From: Methylobacterium pseudosasicola
Lineage (GTDB): Bacteria; Pseudomonadota; Alphaproteobacteria; Rhizobiales; Beijerinckiaceae
Direction: 5' to 3'
Length of the DNA stretch: 64,000 bases
NCBI RefSeq assembly: GCF_900114535.1
Contig: NZ_FOTK01000025.1
Span: 1-64,000 of the forward strand
How positions within the stretch are numbered: the stretch's first letter is position 1; each line of letters opens with the position of its first letter. The notes under the pieces are model-generated. The model was not told where the DNA came from. It ran no database searches and saw only the letters and a program-made list of their open reading frames with translations. Position numbers and translations under genes: made by a program. Below, piece after piece: positions 30,931 to 39,235 of the stretch.

Positions 30931-32331
30931 ATGGCCAAGGATTATATCGTCAAGGACATCGGGCTGGCCGATTACGGCCGCAAGGAGATCTCGATCGCCG
31001 AGACGGAGATGCCGGGCCTGATGGCGGTCCGCGAGGAGTACGGCGCGGCGCAGCCCCTGAAGGGCGCGAAGATCGCCGGCTCGCTGCACATGACGATCCA
31101 GACCGCCGTGCTGATCGAGACCCTCAAGGCGCTCGGCGCCGACATCCGCTGGGTCTCCTGCAACATCTACTCGACCCAGGACCATGCCGCCGCCGCCATC
31201 GCGGCCGCCGGCGTCCCGGTCTTCGCCGTGAAGGGCGAGACCCTGGAGGAGTACTGGGACTACACCTCGCGCCTGTTCGACTGGCATGACGGCGGCGTGC
31301 CGAACATGATCCTCGACGACGGCGGCGACGCCACTATGTTCGTCCATCTCGGCCTGCGCGCCGAGAACGGCGACACCGCCTTCCTCGACAAGCCCGAGAG
31401 CGAGGAGGAGGAGGTCTTCTTCGCGCTGCTCAAGAAGAAGCTCGCCGAGAAGCCGAAGGGCTGGTTCGCCGGCCTCGCCGACAGCATCAAGGGCGTCTCC
31501 GAGGAGACCACCACGGGCGTCCATCGCCTGTACGTGCTCGCCAAGGAGGGCAAGCTGCTCTTCCCGGCGATCAACGTGAACGACTCGGTCACCAAGTCGA
31601 AATTCGACAACCTCTACGGCTGCAAGGAGTCGCTGGTCGACGGCATCCGTCGCGGCACCGACGTGATGATGGCCGGCAAGGTCGCCATGGTCGCCGGCTT
31701 CGGCGATGTCGGCAAGGGCTCGGCCGCGTCGCTCCGCAACGCCGGCTGCCGCGTGCTCGTGTCGGAGATCGACCCGATCTGCGCGCTCCAGGCCGCCATG
31801 GAGGGCTACGAGGTCGTGACGATGGAGGACGCTGCCCCGCGCGCCGACATCTTCGTCACCGCCACGGGCAACAAGGACATCATCACCCTCGACCACATGC
31901 GGGCGATGAAGGACCGGGCGATCGTCTGCAACATCGGCCACTTCGACAACGAGATTCAGGTCGCCGGCCTGAAGAACCTCAAGTGGTCGAACATCAAGCC
32001 GCAGGTGGACGAGATCACCTTCGCGGACGGCCACCGCATCATCCTCCTGTCGGAGGGCCGCCTGGTGAACCTCGGCAACGCCACGGGCCACCCGTCCTTC
32101 GTGATGTCGGCCTCGTTCACCAACCAGACGCTCGCGCAGATCGAGCTCTGGACCAACCCGGGCAAGTACCAGAAGCAGGTCTACACCCTGCCCAAGACCC
32201 TCGACGAGAAGGTCGCGGCTCTGCACCTGGAGAAGATCGGCGTGAAGCTCTCGAAGCTGCGCCCGGACCAAGCCGCCTATATCGGCGTCTCCGAGTCCGG
32301 CCCGTTCAAGTCCGAGCATTACCGCTACTGA
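30931..32331 (+). CDS. ahcY: Adenosylhomocysteinase
   Basis: A 466-residue NAD-dependent enzyme that splits S-adenosylhomocysteine to adenosine and homocysteine, which keeps methyltransferases active. Conserved segments: HMTIQTAVLIETL, VSCNIYSTQDHAAAA, the NAD-binding GFGDVGKGSAASLR and the C-terminal KSEHYRY. The length fits bacterial enzymes with the 40-residue insertion. The start ATG has GGAGCC upstream. The promoter region carries a palindromic operator candidate. Confidence 0.97.
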   Translation: MAKDYIVKDIGLADYGRKEISIAETEMPGLMAVREEYGAAQPLKGAKIAGSLHMTIQTAVLIETLKALGADIRWVSCNIYSTQDHAAAAIAAAGVPVFAVKGETLEEYWDYTSRLFDWHDGGVPNMILDDGGDATMFVHLGLRAENGDTAFLDKPESEEEEVFFALLKKKLAEKPKGWFAGLADSIKGVSEETTTGVHRLYVLAKEGKLLFPAINVNDSVTKSKFDNLYGCKESLVDGIRRGTDVMMAGKVAMVAGFGDVGKGSAASLRNAGCRVLVSEIDPICALQAAMEGYEVVTMEDAAPRADIFVTATGNKDIITLDHMRAMKDRAIVCNIGHFDNEIQVAGLKNLKWSNIKPQVDEITFADGHRIILLSEGRLVNLGNATGHPSFVMSASFTNQTLAQIELWTNPGKYQKQVYTLPKTLDEKVAALHLEKIGVKLSKLRPDQAAYIGVSESGPFKSEHYRY

Positions 32332-32342
32332 GCCGGGAACCG

Positions 32343-32372
32343 CCCCGGTTCGGCGCCCGCGCCGAACCGGGG
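32343..32372. terminator. Hairpin directly after ahcY
   Basis: A perfect 13-bp stem CCCCGGTTCGGCG / CGCCGAACCGGGG with a 4-base loop, 11 bases past the ahcY stop codon. No T tract follows. Confidence 0.6.
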
Positions 32373-32435
32373 GTTGAAGTCTCGATCCGCGCGATGGCAG
32401 CCGGCATGGTCCCGGCTCTATTGATGACCCAGACA

Positions 32436-32470
32436 AAAGAGCCCGGCGCGCTGCGTCGGGCTCTTTCGTT
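32436..32470 (+). terminator. Rho-independent terminator downstream of ahcY
   Basis: The stem AAAGAGCCCGGCGC / GCGTCGGGCTCTTT pairs over 14 bp (one G-U) with a 3-base loop, followed by CGTTTG. It ends the ahcY transcript before the divL-like gene. Confidence 0.78.
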
Positions 32471-32572
32471 TGTCAAGCCGTTTTGACGCAACCGCACTGT
32501 GTCTTCTGTGTGTCGTTAACGGATGATTGTGAGCGGCAGGCGTATAGCCACGCTTCGTTCCCCTTCCGGGTC

Positions 32573-32639
32573 GATTCCGCCGCACGGTAAGGTGCGGGCG
32601 AATCTTTGATCGGTGGGTCCGCGACGGTTCGAGAGAATC
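32573..32639. promoter_or_regulatory. Cluster of CcrM methylation sites upstream of divL-like gene
   Basis: GANTC occurs at 32573-32577 (GATTC), 32600-32604 (GAATC) and 32635-32639 (GAATC), with a fourth at 32743 inside the gene. GANTC near promoters can tie transcription to replication through hemimethylation in alphaproteobacteria. Whether the promoter truly lies here is inferred from position. Confidence 0.45.
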
Positions 32640-32714
32640 AGTGGCGGGAACGGTGCGTTCTGCGCCGCGCGGTTGCACGCGCGTTCGGACCGCCAGGGTG
32701 GGGGCAGGGCTATC

Positions 32715-35270
32715 ATGGGTGTCGGTCGTGCCGCGCACGTTCGAATCTGCGTGGGTACGCTCACATTGACCGCGGCGAGCGCCGCGCTCGCCGAACTGCC
32801 CGAGAGTGCCGCCGCCCATGCGCCGCGCGAGATGCACGGGGTCGCCGCCCTGGCGATCTTCGGCGGCCTGGTCGCTTTTGCAGTGATCCTGTCGCTGCTC
32901 CACCTCTACGAGCGCGGGCGCTGGACCCGCCGGGAGCGTGAGCTCGCCGGCGCCCTCGACGTGCTGCGCGGCGCCCATGACCGCGCCGAGATGCTGCTCA
33001 ACGCCGAGCGCCAGATCATCGTCACCTGGGACCGGCGAAGCGAGCCGGTGGTCGAGGGCGATATCAGCCTAGCGATCTACGGCGAGCGGCCGACCTCGGG
33101 CTATGCCCGCCGGGTGCTGGCCTTCGGCACCTGGCTGGTCGCCTCGGATGCCGCCGCGGTCGAGGCCGCGGTCGAGACCCTGCGGTCGCGGGGCACAAGC
33201 TTCACGCTGAGCCTGCGCACCCAGACCGGGCGCAGCATTGACGCCCACGGGCAGGCGGTGGCCGGCCGGGCGCTCCTGCGCCTGCGCGAGACCAGCCAGG
33301 AGCGCTGCGAGATCGCCGACCTGCGCGCGACCCTGGACGAGACCCGCCGCGGCCTGTCGGCCCTGGCCGGCCTCCTCGACGCGATCCCCCAGCCGGTCTG
33401 GCGGCGGAACCGCGAGGGCGGCCTGAGCTGGGTCAACGCCGCCTACGTGGCGGCGGTCGAAGCGGAGACCCGCGAGGCGGCTCTGGATCGCGGCATCGAG
33501 CTGTTCGACCGTCCGGCCCGCGAGGCGATCGCCCGGGACGAGGCGGCGCGATCCGCCGGCCTGTCACGCAGCGTCCCGCGGCTCTCGGCCGTGGTCGCCG
33601 GCAGCCGGCGCATGCTCGACGTGTTCGAGACCACCCTGGATAGCGGCCGCGTCGGCATCGCCATCGACGTGTCCGAGCTGGAAAGCGTCCGCGCCGACCT
33701 CCAGCGCCAGATGAACGCCAATGTCCGCACCCTCGACCAATTGCCCACCGCGGTGGCGATGTTCGACGTGTCGCAGCGGCTGATCTTCCACAACGCCGCC
33801 TACCGCCAGCTCTGGGACCTGGATCAGGCCTTCCTCGACAGCCGCCCCGCCGACGGCGAGATCCTCGATCACCTCCGGGCTGAGCGGAAGCTCGAGGAGC
33901 ATGCGGATTTCCGCGGCTGGAAGCAGGGGGTGCTCGCCGCCTACCGGGCGGCCGAGGCCAACCAGAGCTGGTGGTATCTGCCCGACGGACGGACGCTCCG
34001 CGTCGTCGCCGACCCGAACCCGCAGGGCGGCCTGACCTACCTGTTCGACGACGTCTCCGACAGCCTGAACGCCGAGACCCGCTACATCGCCCTGCGCCGC
34101 CTCCAGGCCGAGACCCTGGACACCCTGGCCGAGCCGGTGGCGGTGTTCGGCGCCGACGGGCGCATGACGCTCGCCAACCGGGCTTTCTGCACCGTCTGGC
34201 AACTCGATCCCGCAACCGTGGAGGAGCGGCCCCACGTCGATGCCGTCATCGAGGCCTGCCGACCCCTGGCGCCGGCCGAGGAGCCGTGGCTCGACATCCG
34301 CGACGCGGTGGTCGGCCTCGAATCGCGTACCGCCCGGTCCTGCCGCCTGGCGGTGGTGGACGGCACCGTCCTCGATTGCGCCGCGCAGCCGCTGCCCGAG
34401 GGCGCGACCCTGCTGACCCTGATCGACGTGACCGCCAGCGTGAACGTCGAGCGGGCGCTTACCGAGAAGAACGACGCCCTAGAGAAGGCCGCGCAGCTGC
34501 GCGACACCTTCGTGCACCACGTCTCCTATGAGCTGCGCTCGCCGCTCACCAACATCATCGGCTTCACCCAGCTCCTCGGCGACGAGACGGTGGGCGCCCT
34601 CAACGACCGGCAGCGCGAATATTCCGACCACATCATGCGCTCCTCGGCGGCGCTGCTCGTGATCATCAACGACATTCTCGACCTCGCCTCGATCGATGCC
34701 GGCTCCCTGGAGCTCCAGCGGGAGGAGGTCGACGTCCAGTCCACCATCGAGGCGGCCGTGCGCGGCATCGAGGACCGGCTGGCGGAATCGCACATCACCC
34801 TCGCCCTCGACGTGCCGGAAGATATCGGCAGCGTCCACGCGGACGGGAAGCGGGTCCGCCAGATCCTGTTCAACCTGCTGTCCAACGCCGTTGGCTTCTC
34901 GGATGCCGGGCAGCGGGTCGAGGTCCGGGCTCGCCGGGACGCGCACGAGCTGACCTTGAGCGTGCGCGACCACGGCCGCGGCATGCCGCCGGAGATCGCC
35001 GATTCGGTGTTCAACCGCTTCGAGAGTCACACCCTGGGCACCCGCCACCGCGGGGTTGGGCTGGGCCTGTCGATCGTGCGGTCCTTCGTCGAACTCCATG
35101 GCGGGCGGGTCCATCTGGAAACCGCACCCGGGGCTGGGACCCAGGTGACCTGTACCTTCCCACTTTTCCCGAGTGATGGGCCGGCTCGCCTCGACCGGCG
35201 CGAGGTGAGCCGGCCCTTCATGACCCCAGCCGCGACCGCGACCCGGAAGCCGGGTATCGCGCTTCACTGA
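32715..35270 (+). CDS. divL: DivL-like PAS sensor kinase with Tyr at the phosphoacceptor site
   Basis: An 851-residue membrane-bound protein. One helix (residues 41-64) is followed by PAS-like sensor regions and a C-terminal histidine-kinase core. The dimerisation helix reads FVHHVSYELRSPLTNIIGF, where ordinary kinases have SHELR; Tyr605 replaces the phospho-accepting His. Caulobacter DivL has the same substitution and controls the CckA-CtrA phosphorelay with DivK. The ATPase part is intact: N box LFNLLSNAVGFSD, G1 VRDHGRGMP, G2 RGVGLGLSIVRSFVELHGG. The ATG at 32715 is chosen over an in-frame GTG at 32613 because the helix then sits near the N-terminus. It lies after ahcY as in many Rhizobiales. 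Confidence 0.82.
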   Translation: MGVGRAAHVRICVGTLTLTAASAALAELPESAAAHAPREMHGVAALAIFGGLVAFAVILSLLHLYERGRWTRRERELAGALDVLRGAHDRAEMLLNAERQIIVTWDRRSEPVVEGDISLAIYGERPTSGYARRVLAFGTWLVASDAAAVEAAVETLRSRGTSFTLSLRTQTGRSIDAHGQAVAGRALLRLRETSQERCEIADLRATLDETRRGLSALAGLLDAIPQPVWRRNREGGLSWVNAAYVAAVEAETREAALDRGIELFDRPAREAIARDEAARSAGLSRSVPRLSAVVAGSRRMLDVFETTLDSGRVGIAIDVSELESVRADLQRQMNANVRTLDQLPTAVAMFDVSQRLIFHNAAYRQLWDLDQAFLDSRPADGEILDHLRAERKLEEHADFRGWKQGVLAAYRAAEANQSWWYLPDGRTLRVVADPNPQGGLTYLFDDVSDSLNAETRYIALRRLQAETLDTLAEPVAVFGADGRMTLANRAFCTVWQLDPATVEERPHVDAVIEACRPLAPAEEPWLDIRDAVVGLESRTARSCRLAVVDGTVLDCAAQPLPEGATLLTLIDVTASVNVERALTEKNDALEKAAQLRDTFVHHVSYELRSPLTNIIGFTQLLGDETVGALNDRQREYSDHIMRSSAALLVIINDILDLASIDAGSLELQREEVDVQSTIEAAVRGIEDRLAESHITLALDVPEDIGSVHADGKRVRQILFNLLSNAVGFSDAGQRVEVRARRDAHELTLSVRDHGRGMPPEIADSVFNRFESHTLGTRHRGVGLGLSIVRSFVELHGGRVHLETAPGAGTQVTCTFPLFPSDGPARLDRREVSRPFMTPAATATRKPGIALH

Positions 35271-35321
35271 CGGCAGCATCGCCGGGCTTGATTAATCGCC
35301 CGGCCGGGCTCAGCAGGGCGC

Positions 35322-36554
35322 ATGTCCCAAATAGATCGTTCCGGCTGGGCCGTCTTCGGTATCGGCGACTTCCGCCTGTTCGGCTCGGCCCGGTTCCTGA
35401 CGGGCCTCGCCTACCAGATGCAGGCGGTGGCGATCGGGTGGTTCGTCTACGACCTGACCCATTCCGCCCTGGCGCTCGGCCTCGTCGGGCTCGCGGGCTT
35501 CCTGCCCGCGGTGCTCTGCGCCCTGATCACCGGCCACGTGGCCGACGCCTATGACCGCCGCCTCGTCGGCGCCGCAGCCTTCGGGCTCCAGAGTCTCGCG
35601 AGCTTCGGGCTGCTGACCTACGCGCTGGCCGGCTTCCAGGCGGTCTGGCCGATCTACGCCCTGGTGATCGTCGTCGGCACCGCCCGGGCCTTCGCCAACC
35701 CCGCCCTGCAGGCGCTGCTGCCGACCCTGGTGCCGGGCCCGCAATTCGGCTCAGCCATCGCCTGGAACGCCTCCCTCTGGCAGAGCGCCTCGGTGATGGG
35801 CCCGGCGCTGGGCGGCCTGCTCTACGCACTCGGGCCCTCGGTGGTGTTCGGCGGCGCGGCGGCGAGTTTCGCCCTGGCGAGCCTCCTGACTGGGTTGATC
35901 CGGTTCCGGCCCGCGGCGGTGACCGAGCGGCCGCCGATCACCTGGGCGGCGCTGTCGGCGGGCATCGGCTACATCCGCTCGCAGCCGGTGGTGCTGGGGG
36001 CGATCAGCCTCGACCTGTTCACGGTCCTCCTCGGGGGCGCCACGGCGCTCCTGCCGATCTATGCCGGCGAGGTGCTGCATGTCGGCCCGCTGGGTCTCGG
36101 GGCTTTGCGGAGCATGCCGGCCTTCGGGGCGGTCACCATGGCGGTCCTGCTGGCCTATCGCCCGCTCCGGCGCCATGCCGGTCTGCGGATGCTCCGGGCC
36201 TGCGCCGTGTTCGGCGCGGCCACGGTGGCGTTCGGCCTCTCGACCTCGCTGCCCCTGTCGATGGCCTGCCTGTTCGTCACCGGCGCCGCCGACATGATCT
36301 CGGTCTATGTCCGCCAAACCTTCGTGCAGGGCGAGACCCCGGATGCCATGCGTGGCCGGGTCTCGGCGGTGAACACGGTGTTCATCGGCGCCTCGAACGA
36401 ACTTGGCGAGTTCGAATCCGGCGTGCTCGCCGCCGCGATCGGGGCGGTCCCGGCGGTGGTGGCGGGCGGTGCCGCGACCATCGCGGTCGCGCTGCTCTGG
36501 GGCCGGTTTTTTCCAGCCCTGCGGGCGCGGGATCGGTTGCTGGTGCAGGGATAG
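35322..36554 (+). CDS. MFS transporter
   Basis: A 410-residue major facilitator protein with about 12 hydrophobic helices. The N-terminal FRLFGSARFLTGLAYQMQ and the loop GHVADAYDRRLV fit the DHA3/EntS-like branch of drug and siderophore exporters. Substrate is not evident. It begins 51 bases after the divL-like stop and could be read through from it, but is unrelated in function. Confidence 0.85.
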   Translation: MSQIDRSGWAVFGIGDFRLFGSARFLTGLAYQMQAVAIGWFVYDLTHSALALGLVGLAGFLPAVLCALITGHVADAYDRRLVGAAAFGLQSLASFGLLTYALAGFQAVWPIYALVIVVGTARAFANPALQALLPTLVPGPQFGSAIAWNASLWQSASVMGPALGGLLYALGPSVVFGGAAASFALASLLTGLIRFRPAAVTERPPITWAALSAGIGYIRSQPVVLGAISLDLFTVLLGGATALLPIYAGEVLHVGPLGLGALRSMPAFGAVTMAVLLAYRPLRRHAGLRMLRACAVFGAATVAFGLSTSLPLSMACLFVTGAADMISVYVRQTFVQGETPDAMRGRVSAVNTVFIGASNELGEFESGVLAAAIGAVPAVVAGGAATIAVALLWGRFFPALRARDRLLVQG

Positions 36555-36638
36555 CGGCAGTCCACCCCGTCTCAGGCACGGCCCGGCATCCAACCGGATT
36601 TTTCAGGCCCGTGGGCGGCTCCGGCGAAGCCGCGTTCG

Positions 36639-36680
36639 ATTATCCATTTCACGCCTCCGACCGATCGGAAAATGGATAAT
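36639..36680. repeat. 11-bp inverted repeat upstream of the nucleotidyltransferase-fold gene
   Basis: ATTATCCATTT (36639-36649) and AAATGGATAAT (36670-36680) are perfect reverse complements with a 20-base centre. The arms are very AT-rich for this genome. It may be an operator, a terminator of the MFS gene, or a mark left by insertion. Confidence 0.55.
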
Positions 36681-36744
36681 TTATTTCCCATCATGGACTT
36701 AGATGATACGTACCAAGCCCTGAACGTCTGCAGGGACGGGCACG

Positions 36745-37800
36745 ATGCCTTACAGGGAACTCGATGACGAACAGGCCCGGCAACTCATCAACGCCGAGCA
36801 GGTCTTCGATGCCTATCGCGCGGCGCGATCGACATTGCAGAGCCGCTTCGCCGGTTCGATGGCCTGGAAAACCGTCGATGGGCGTAGCTACCTCTACCGT
36901 TTCAAGGATGGCGTCTGGAAATCCCTCGGTCCTCGTTCGGAGGAGACGGAGGCTATTCACCAACGCTTCGTCGATGGCCGTTCGCACGCGAAGATGCGCA
37001 GCACTTCGCTCGCACAACGGCTGAACAGGATCGCGGCCGTCAGCCGCGCGCAGCGGCTCGGCCGGATGCCGGTGATCGCCGCCCGGATCCTGCGGGCTCT
37101 GTCCGACGCCCGTCTCACGGAACCGGTGGTCGCCACGGTCGGGACCAATGCGCTGTTCGCCTATGAGCGGATGGCCGGCGTCCAGATCGACGAGGCGGTC
37201 CTCGAAACAGCCGATTTCGACCTGTTGTACGACGCGCGGGCCAGCCTGAAACTCATCGTCCCGGAAGTGGCGGCCTCGGGAGTCGTCGGGCTGCTCCGGA
37301 AGGTCGATCATTCCTTCGAGGTCATGGGCAAGCGCGGGTTTCGTGCGGCAAACCGCGACGGCTACATCGTCGATCTGATCACACCCGCTCCGAAAGACCC
37401 CATTCGGCCGAGCGAAGCGAGGCAGATCGGGCGCGACCCCGACGATCTCGTCGCCGTCGAGATTTTTGGTCTGGCCTGGCTCGTGAACAGTCCCAAGGTC
37501 CGGGTCACAGTGCTCGATCTGCGCGGCTACCCGGCCGAGATGACCGTGCCCGATCCGCGAGCCTTCGCGCTCCACAAAGCATGGCTTTCCGGAAGACCGG
37601 ATCGCAATCCCGAGAAGCGTCGCCGCGATGGAGCGCAGGCTCGGCTCATTGCGGAACTCGTCGCCCGCTACCTCCCGCATCTCGCCTTCGACGATCCCAC
37701 CCTCGGGGCTCTGCCGAAAGCGCTGCGGGATCAAGCCGCGACGCTCACATCTGCCGACACGGGCCGCGAAACGAACGACGCCCTGGAGCCCGACTGGTAG
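36745..37800 (+). CDS. GSU2403-type nucleotidyltransferase-fold protein
   Basis: A 351-residue soluble protein. The N-terminal helical part includes SMAWKTVDGRSYLYRF. The central nucleotidyltransferase-like part has VVATVGTNALFAYERMAG, and ADFDLLYDARASLKL with a metal-binding Asp-x-Asp at 157-159, then RNRDGYIVDLITP-like residues (RAANRDGYIVDLITPA). This matches a family of nucleotidyltransferase-fold proteins of unknown target, patchy in distribution. It is an orphan between the MFS gene and the convergent tolB gene. Confidence 0.72.
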   Translation: MPYRELDDEQARQLINAEQVFDAYRAARSTLQSRFAGSMAWKTVDGRSYLYRFKDGVWKSLGPRSEETEAIHQRFVDGRSHAKMRSTSLAQRLNRIAAVSRAQRLGRMPVIAARILRALSDARLTEPVVATVGTNALFAYERMAGVQIDEAVLETADFDLLYDARASLKLIVPEVAASGVVGLLRKVDHSFEVMGKRGFRAANRDGYIVDLITPAPKDPIRPSEARQIGRDPDDLVAVEIFGLAWLVNSPKVRVTVLDLRGYPAEMTVPDPRAFALHKAWLSGRPDRNPEKRRRDGAQARLIAELVARYLPHLAFDDPTLGALPKALRDQAATLTSADTGRETNDALEPDW

Positions 37801-37824
37801 CCGGGCTCCAAAGCCCCCGAAGAA

Positions 37825-39171
37825 TCAGCGCCCCGCCAGCAGCGGCGACCAGGTCGGGTCGGAGGCGTAGGACGGGGTCGGGACCGGCTGCTCCACCTTG
37901 CCGGTGATGTCGACCATGAACAGCTTGCCGCCGCCCTGGCCGCCCGGATCGCGGAAGAACAGCACATATTGGCCATTCGGCGCGAAGGTCGGACCCTCGT
38001 TGTGGTAGCCCTCGGTGAGGACGCGCTCGCCGGTGCCGTCGGGCTTCGACACGCAGATGGCGAAGCCGCCATTGCGCTGGCGGGTATAGGCGATCAGGTC
38101 GCCGCGCGGGGACCAGGCCGGCTGCGAGGCCGAGCCGGTGCCGAAGGTGATCCGGTGCGGGTTCGAGCCGTCCGCGCCCATCACGTAGACCTGCTGCGAG
38201 CCGCCGCGATCCGATTCGAACGCGATCTGCGAACCGTCCGGCGCGTAGGTCGGGGAGGTGTCGATCGCCATGCCGTTGGTCACCGAGTGCTGGGCCTTCG
38301 ACGCGATGTCCATCGTGACGATGTCGGCGTTGCCGCCCTGCTGCACGCTCATCACCAGGCGGCGGCCGTCCGGCGAGAAGCGCGGGCTGGCGCTCATCGA
38401 ATCGACGTTGCCCAGCGCCTGGCGGGCGCCGGTCTCGAGGTTGATCACCTGGACCCGCGGCTGGTGCCCGGTGGCCTGGGACATGAACGCGATGTCCTGC
38501 GTGGCCGGCGAGTAGCGCGGGGCGACGATCGAGGTCTCGCCGCTTGTGATGGCGCGGACATTGGCGCCGTCCTGGTCCATCACCATCAGGCGCTTGCGGC
38601 GGTTCTCCTTGGGGCCGCTCTCGTCCACGAAGGCGATGCGGCTGTCGAACCAGGGGCCGAGGCCGGTGATCTTGCTGTAGACCGCATCCGAGATCAGGTG
38701 GCCGGTGCGCCGGGCATTGGCGGTGTCGGTGCCGTATTGCTGGCCGGTCATCTGCTGGCCGGAGGTCACGTCCCAAAGGCGGAACTCGACCTTCAGCTTG
38801 CCCGAGGCGTCGCGCGAGACGCGGCCGGTGACCAGGCCCTGGACGCCCGTGGCGCGCCACTTCTCGAAATTCGGCGCGGCGTCGAAATTCGGCTGCTCCG
38901 GGAAGCGGGCATGGTCGAGGGGCGTGAAATACCCTGAGCGGCGCAGGTTGTTGGTCACCACGCCGGAGACGAGGCCGCCGAGGCTCGGGTCACCGCCGAA
39001 ATCCGCGATGGCGATCGGCATCGGCTGGAAGTTGCCGCCGCCGATGCGCAGCTGCAGCTGCGCCTGGGCCGGCGCCGCGACGCTGAGGGCGACCGCGAGG
39101 AACGCCAGAAGCGCGATCAGGCGCGCGGCGAAGGGCGCCGGAAGGAGCCCGGCGGAGGGGAGGTTCTGCAT
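37825..39171 (-). CDS. tolB: Tol-Pal system periplasmic protein TolB
   Basis: A 448-residue periplasmic protein. The signal peptide (LLAFLAVALSVAAPAQAQ) precedes an N-terminal alpha/beta domain and a six-bladed beta-propeller with repeated PRYSPATQDIAF, PRFSPDGRRLV, PTYAPDGSQIAFESDRGG and PAWSPRGDLIAY blades. TolB binds Pal and TolA to couple the envelope layers during division. It is last in the minus-strand tolQRAB set; pal, its usual next gene, is not here. Confidence 0.95.
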   Translation of the reverse strand: MQNLPSAGLLPAPFAARLIALLAFLAVALSVAAPAQAQLQLRIGGGNFQPMPIAIADFGGDPSLGGLVSGVVTNNLRRSGYFTPLDHARFPEQPNFDAAPNFEKWRATGVQGLVTGRVSRDASGKLKVEFRLWDVTSGQQMTGQQYGTDTANARRTGHLISDAVYSKITGLGPWFDSRIAFVDESGPKENRRKRLMVMDQDGANVRAITSGETSIVAPRYSPATQDIAFMSQATGHQPRVQVINLETGARQALGNVDSMSASPRFSPDGRRLVMSVQQGGNADIVTMDIASKAQHSVTNGMAIDTSPTYAPDGSQIAFESDRGGSQQVYVMGADGSNPHRITFGTGSASQPAWSPRGDLIAYTRQRNGGFAICVSKPDGTGERVLTEGYHNEGPTFAPNGQYVLFFRDPGGQGGGKLFMVDITGKVEQPVPTPSYASDPTWSPLLAGR

Positions 39172-39235
39172 GGGTCGGATCCGAAGTGGCGATCAGACGG
39201 GGAGGGGATGACGGCAGACGGCGCGGGTGGCGACC

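Larger units (their letters stand above)
32332..32714. other. Intergenic region between ahcY and the divL-like gene
   Basis: About 380 bases holding two terminators (32343-32372 and 32436-32470) and then the probable promoter region of the divL-like gene with three GANTC sites (32573, 32600, 32635) and a GTTAAC at 32516-32521. Confidence 0.6.
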
